From assembly GCF_025460835.1 (NCBI RefSeq), contig NZ_JAMXAY010000009.1, positions 48,562-112,561 on the forward strand: a stretch of DNA of 64,000 bases. The letters are read 5' to 3'. The position numbers and the translations under genes were made by a program. The notes beneath the pieces were generated by a model, which was given only the letters and a program-made list of their open reading frames with translations, did not search any database and was not told the origin of the DNA. Origin of the DNA: Parapedobacter soli. Lineage in GTDB: Bacteria > Bacteroidota > Bacteroidia > Sphingobacteriales > Sphingobacteriaceae. Positions 61,664-64,000 of the stretch are shown piece by piece; within the stretch, counting starts at the first letter, position 1; the number at the start of each line of letters is the position of its first letter.

Positions 61664-62086
61664 TTATTTCGCTTGGAGTGGAAAATTGATCATCCAGCGC
61701 ACACCGAACTTGTCTTCGAAGGATCCGAAGTAATCTCCCCAAAACATCTCTTCCATGGGCATCTCCACCTTGCCACCGGCAGAAAGACCGTTGAACAGCC
61801 TATCCGCTTCGTCCCGGCTATCCGGCGTGATGGAGATGTAATTGTTATTGCCCACGTTCAATACATGTCCGGCCGAGTCCAAGCAATCGGATGCCATCAG
61901 GTATTGCCCATTGCCTACCGGGATGGATACATGCACGGCGTAGTCACGCTCCTTCTCGGGCAAGTTTTCCGACCCCGGCGTGTCGCTCATCCGTTGGATG
62001 AACAGCTCACCACCAAAAACCGTTTGGTAAAAGCGGAACGCTTCTTCCGCATTACCCCCAAAGTTTAAATAAGGATTGAATACCAT
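61664..62086 (-). CDS. VOC family protein, PhnB-like
   Basis: A 140-residue cytosolic protein of the glyoxalase/bleomycin-resistance superfamily: starts MVFNPYLNFGGNAEEAFRFYQTVFGG and ends with MEEMFWGDYFGSFEDKFGVRWMINF, the PhnB/3-demethylubiquinone-methyltransferase-like signature. Members have no agreed function despite that label. It faces the metal ABC operon, 12 bases from its end. Confidence 0.9.
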   Translation of the reverse strand: MVFNPYLNFGGNAEEAFRFYQTVFGGELFIQRMSDTPGSENLPEKERDYAVHVSIPVGNGQYLMASDCLDSAGHVLNVGNNNYISITPDSRDEADRLFNGLSAGGKVEMPMEEMFWGDYFGSFEDKFGVRWMINFPLQAK

Positions 62087-62267
62087 TGTATTTAATTATT
62101 AAGTGTGAAATTGTTTCCAGAATATCATCCTACTGTGTAGGTATAACTAACAACACAAAGGTAACCCGCTTGTTTGTAAACTCAGAGGGCAGACATGTCA
62201 ATCTACAGGGGGAATTGTGACAAGTTAACACAGCATCGCCCCGAATGATGGTTTTTCGAAAAACATT

Positions 62268-62297
62268 TTGCGGAATACGGATTAATAAATACATTTG
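62268..62297 (+). promoter_or_regulatory. Promoter of tRNA-Leu: TTG-N19-TACATTTG
   Basis: TTG (62268-62270), a 19-bp spacer and TACATTTG (62290-62297) match the Bacteroidota consensus exactly, predicting a start near 62304. The rest of 62087-62267 contains no recognisable gene. Confidence 0.75.
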
Positions 62298-62330
62298 CAT
62301 CCCCGAATAGGGAATAGTACCTTAACATAT

Positions 62331-62412
62331 GCCCAGGTGGCGGAATTGGTAGACGCGCTGGTCTCAAACACCAGTGGGGCGACCCATGCCGGTTCGATCC
62401 CGGCCCTGGGTA
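62331..62412 (+). tRNA. tRNA-Leu, anticodon CAA
   Basis: An 82-nt class II tRNA: acceptor GCCCAGG/CCTGGGT (first pair G-U), D arm, anticodon stem CTGGT/ACCAG with loop CTCAAAC (anticodon CAA, reading UUG), long variable arm TGGG-GCGA-CCCA, T arm GCCGG-TTCGATC-CCGGC, discriminator A. The 3' CCA is not encoded (next bases CAA). A promoter and terminator flank it. Confidence 0.96.
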
Positions 62413-62432
62413 CAACCAAGAGTTGTATTTAG

Positions 62433-62467
62433 AAGCCAACATGTTTATTATAAACGTGTTGGCTTTT
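62433..62467 (+). terminator. Intrinsic terminator after tRNA-Leu
   Basis: AAGCCAACA pairs with TGTTGGCTT, extended inward by GTTTAT/ATAAAC, and followed by a T-rich run, about 20 bases after the tRNA. Confidence 0.85.
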
Positions 62468-62498
62468 TCGTTTTCAATCACTTTAAAATAGTGCGTCA

Positions 62499-62515
62499 AA
62501 AAGTGTGACACTTTT
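62499..62515. repeat. Perfect palindrome AAAAGTGT-G-ACACTTTT next to the IS target site
   Basis: A perfect 8-bp inverted repeat around one base, abutting the target duplication of the insertion sequence. It may be a second, bidirectional terminator or the structure the element targeted. Confidence 0.6.
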
Positions 62516-62524
62516 CGTTTGAAA
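62516..62524. repeat. Left target-site duplication CGTTTGAAA
   Basis: The 9-bp direct repeat CGTTTGAAA occurs exactly at both borders of the element (62516-62524 and 63895-63903), showing a recent, intact insertion. Confidence 0.95.
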
Positions 62525-63894
62525 CAGGGCAACCGCATTTAAAAATATCCGAGTATTTGCTCCCTGAATGTGTCGTTGAGAGATGCACTGATCATCTTTC
62601 CTTTCTTGGATAGCTTTTCGGAGTGTCTTTCGACCATCCTGAGGCATATTTTGAGGATGGCGTTGAAGTTCCTGACGGCATTCCTGTTTTTCCTTTTGGC
62701 GGCGTCCTCACCGAAATTCACGTCCAGTTCCCAGTGGAGGTTATTTTCTATCCCCCAATGGCTCCTGATCTGTGCATTGAAGGTTTCAGCGGAGTGCGCT
62801 GCGCTGCTGATGTAATAGCGGGTCTGGTGCTGGGTCTCGCCGGTTTTCTTGAAATAGCGCTGCGAGCGGATACGGACGATGGTTTTAAGGTCGGGCCAGG
62901 GCTCATCAAGGTCCAGGAACCCCAGCTCCCCGATGACATCGCATTCCCTGGTCTCCACCCTGCCGTGGCCGCCGTCCACCGAACGGTCCCTGCCGCAGGG
63001 CGTGCGTATGGAAAACATTTTCTCCACCTGCTCCAGCAGTTCACCCTGGTTGTCCTTGACGGCCAGCAGGTAATCCGATTTCTTCGAGCGTATCTTCGCT
63101 GCGATGTCCCGCTGGCAGCCCATGGCATCGATGGATACCATGCATCCCTTGGTATTGATCAGCTCCAGCAGTACAGGGATGGCCGTGATCTCGTTGCTCT
63201 TGTCAAAAACATCCAGCTGGCCAAGGCTCAGCCGGTTAGCCGTGGCGAAGGCCGACACCATGTGGATGGCATCTTCCTGCCCGTTTTTCCCGCCCGAGCC
63301 GCGGATACGCTTGCCGTCTATGCTGACCACTTCGCCTTCCAGCGGCTTGAAGCAGCCCGAGGCCCATTCCATGAAGAACCGCGAGAACACGGCCGGTTCA
63401 AGCGCCCCGAAAAACCGCTCCAGGGTGTCTGGGGAAGGGATGCCGTAACGGTAGGGAAAGAACCTGCGCAGCCAATCCAGGCGGTGCTGGCCGAACAGTA
63501 CCACCGCCTGCCAGTTGTCCATCCCGCAGATCGCAGCGCTCACCATCAAAAAGAGGATGTCACACAGCGGGTGCCGGAGGTTGCCTTTGTTTGTACGTCT
63601 GGGATCGGCCATCTGCCCAAAGATGGCGATAAATCTTGAGGTTACCGGGTGTTCTCCGCCGGACTGCTGTTTTTTTGATGCACTCGTGCCTAAAAAACAA
63701 ACTAATTGACGGCAATTTTTTGATACACACTATATTATAACTATATTCGTGACAACAAACAACCAAGCCCCGTAAGGCTTGCGTAAAGGAAACCATAAAA
63801 TGTAAAGGCATGAGACCGGCCCGCGAGGGCTACCTGTGCCCGGCACCTAACCCAAATCACAGAAAATCAAAAAGTTTTAAATGCGGTTGCCCTG
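62525..63894 (-). mobile_element. ISAs1-family insertion sequence, complete, 1370 bp
   Basis: Bounded by a perfect 20-bp terminal inverted repeat starting CAGGGCAACCGCATTT (62525-62544 and 63875-63894) and a 9-bp target duplication. It carries one transposase gene on the minus strand whose stop codon (62539-62541) is inside the left terminal repeat. The 63613-63874 stretch upstream of the ATG has no other gene. Both ends are intact, so it is probably mobile. It sits in intergenic DNA downstream of tRNA-Leu and does not break a recognisable gene. Confidence 0.95.
62539..63612 (-). CDS. ISAs1 family transposase
   Basis: A 357-residue DDE transposase: N-terminal HPLCDILFLMVSAAICG, first Asp in VVSIDGKRIRGS, second in MVSIDAMGCQRDIA, and the catalytic Glu near NLHWELDVNFGED, which follows the HWGIEN segment typical of the family. 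Many relatives have ~15-25 more N-terminal residues before the DPR motif; the frame stays open upstream (…FIAIFGQ before Met1) without an ATG, so translation might start at a non-ATG codon. No frameshift or stop inside. Confidence 0.93.
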   Translation of the reverse strand: MADPRRTNKGNLRHPLCDILFLMVSAAICGMDNWQAVVLFGQHRLDWLRRFFPYRYGIPSPDTLERFFGALEPAVFSRFFMEWASGCFKPLEGEVVSIDGKRIRGSGGKNGQEDAIHMVSAFATANRLSLGQLDVFDKSNEITAIPVLLELINTKGCMVSIDAMGCQRDIAAKIRSKKSDYLLAVKDNQGELLEQVEKMFSIRTPCGRDRSVDGGHGRVETRECDVIGELGFLDLDEPWPDLKTIVRIRSQRYFKKTGETQHQTRYYISSAAHSAETFNAQIRSHWGIENNLHWELDVNFGEDAAKRKNRNAVRNFNAILKICLRMVERHSEKLSKKGKMISASLNDTFREQILGYF

Positions 63895-63903
63895 CGTTTG
63901 AAA
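63895..63903. repeat. Right target-site duplication CGTTTGAAA
   Basis: The second copy of the 9-bp target duplication flanking the insertion sequence, identical to the left copy. Confidence 0.95.
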
Positions 63904-64000
63904 TCCGACCAAAATATAATCCGTATATTTACCGTGTCCTACTGAGTAGGATTAAACGCTAACAAAGTTGTCGCTGCTTTTGTGCTTAAACTTTTCGCCA
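63904..64000. other. Edge region with a promoter-like box
   Basis: Contains a near-consensus -7 box TATATTTA (about 63929) and an inverted repeat TCCTAC-TGA-GTAGGA (about 63938-63952). No gene start can be assigned before the window ends; a gene probably begins just beyond. Confidence 0.35.

Noticed and set aside
62539..63612. Transposase inactivated by N-terminal truncation
   Set aside because: The catalytic triad and both element ends are intact, and the open frame continues upstream of the ATG, so a non-ATG start could supply the missing residues.

Overview
This window reads as the chromosome of a member of the Bacteroidota, most likely the Sphingobacteriaceae. Gliding-associated C-terminal and PorP/SprF proteins point to a type IX secretion system. 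Promoters fit the TTG...TAnnTTTG pattern rather than the sigma-70 pattern. The fused, single-haem-CcoP cbb3 oxidase set and the tRNA gene without an encoded CCA fit as well. The base composition is somewhat GC-rich for the phylum, which would suit a Parapedobacter-like genus, but that placement is inference. There are no rRNA genes and no CRISPR array.

Layout. 1-2489: 3' end of an RND efflux pump and its outer-membrane channel. 2522-17262 (nearly all minus strand): a micro-oxic respiration island. It holds cbb3 oxidase genes (ccoNO, Q, P, G, H and a TauE/SafE protein; then ccoS, ccoI), hemN, a half-size 2-hydroxyacid-dehydrogenase-like gene, a REC-CRP/FNR fusion regulator, a FixL-like haem-PAS kinase and ettA. 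17475-31000: clpC with a strong terminator, DedA, a glycosyltransferase/GH1 pair, a zinc phospholipase/S1-type protein, two collagen-like lipoproteins (one frameshifted), a MocR regulator, a TonB receptor and an aquaporin. 31217-42969: an oxidoreductase, a LacI-xylB-xylA locus with a visible operator, a D-amino-acid-oxidase-like protein, ruvB, a polyprenol-phosphate sugar synthase and a POT peptide transporter. 43089-56304: a propeller-type histidine kinase/LuxR regulator operon divergent from a ~2450-residue type IX cargo protein and its PorP/SprF partner. 56301-61651: thiolase and a Mn/Fe-type ABC importer whose first permease is fused to a DtxR/MntR-like regulator. 61664-64000: a VOC protein, tRNA-Leu(CAA), and a complete ISAs1-family insertion sequence with 20-bp terminal repeats and a 9-bp target duplication.

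How it works together. The respiration island looks like a self-contained oxygen-response module. The FixL-like kinase keeps the haem ligand histidine and should signal to the REC-FNR fusion, which in turn could act on the hemN-ccoI-ccoS and ccoNOQPGH units. The Mn/Fe importer appears to be autoregulated, with the repressor domain attached to the permease and a DtxR-like palindrome in front of the operon.

The most unusual non-coding signals are an 11-bp phased direct-repeat array upstream of ccoN and heptamer (7-bp) arrays in five intergenic spaces. Three of the heptamer arrays contain or run into a stop codon.
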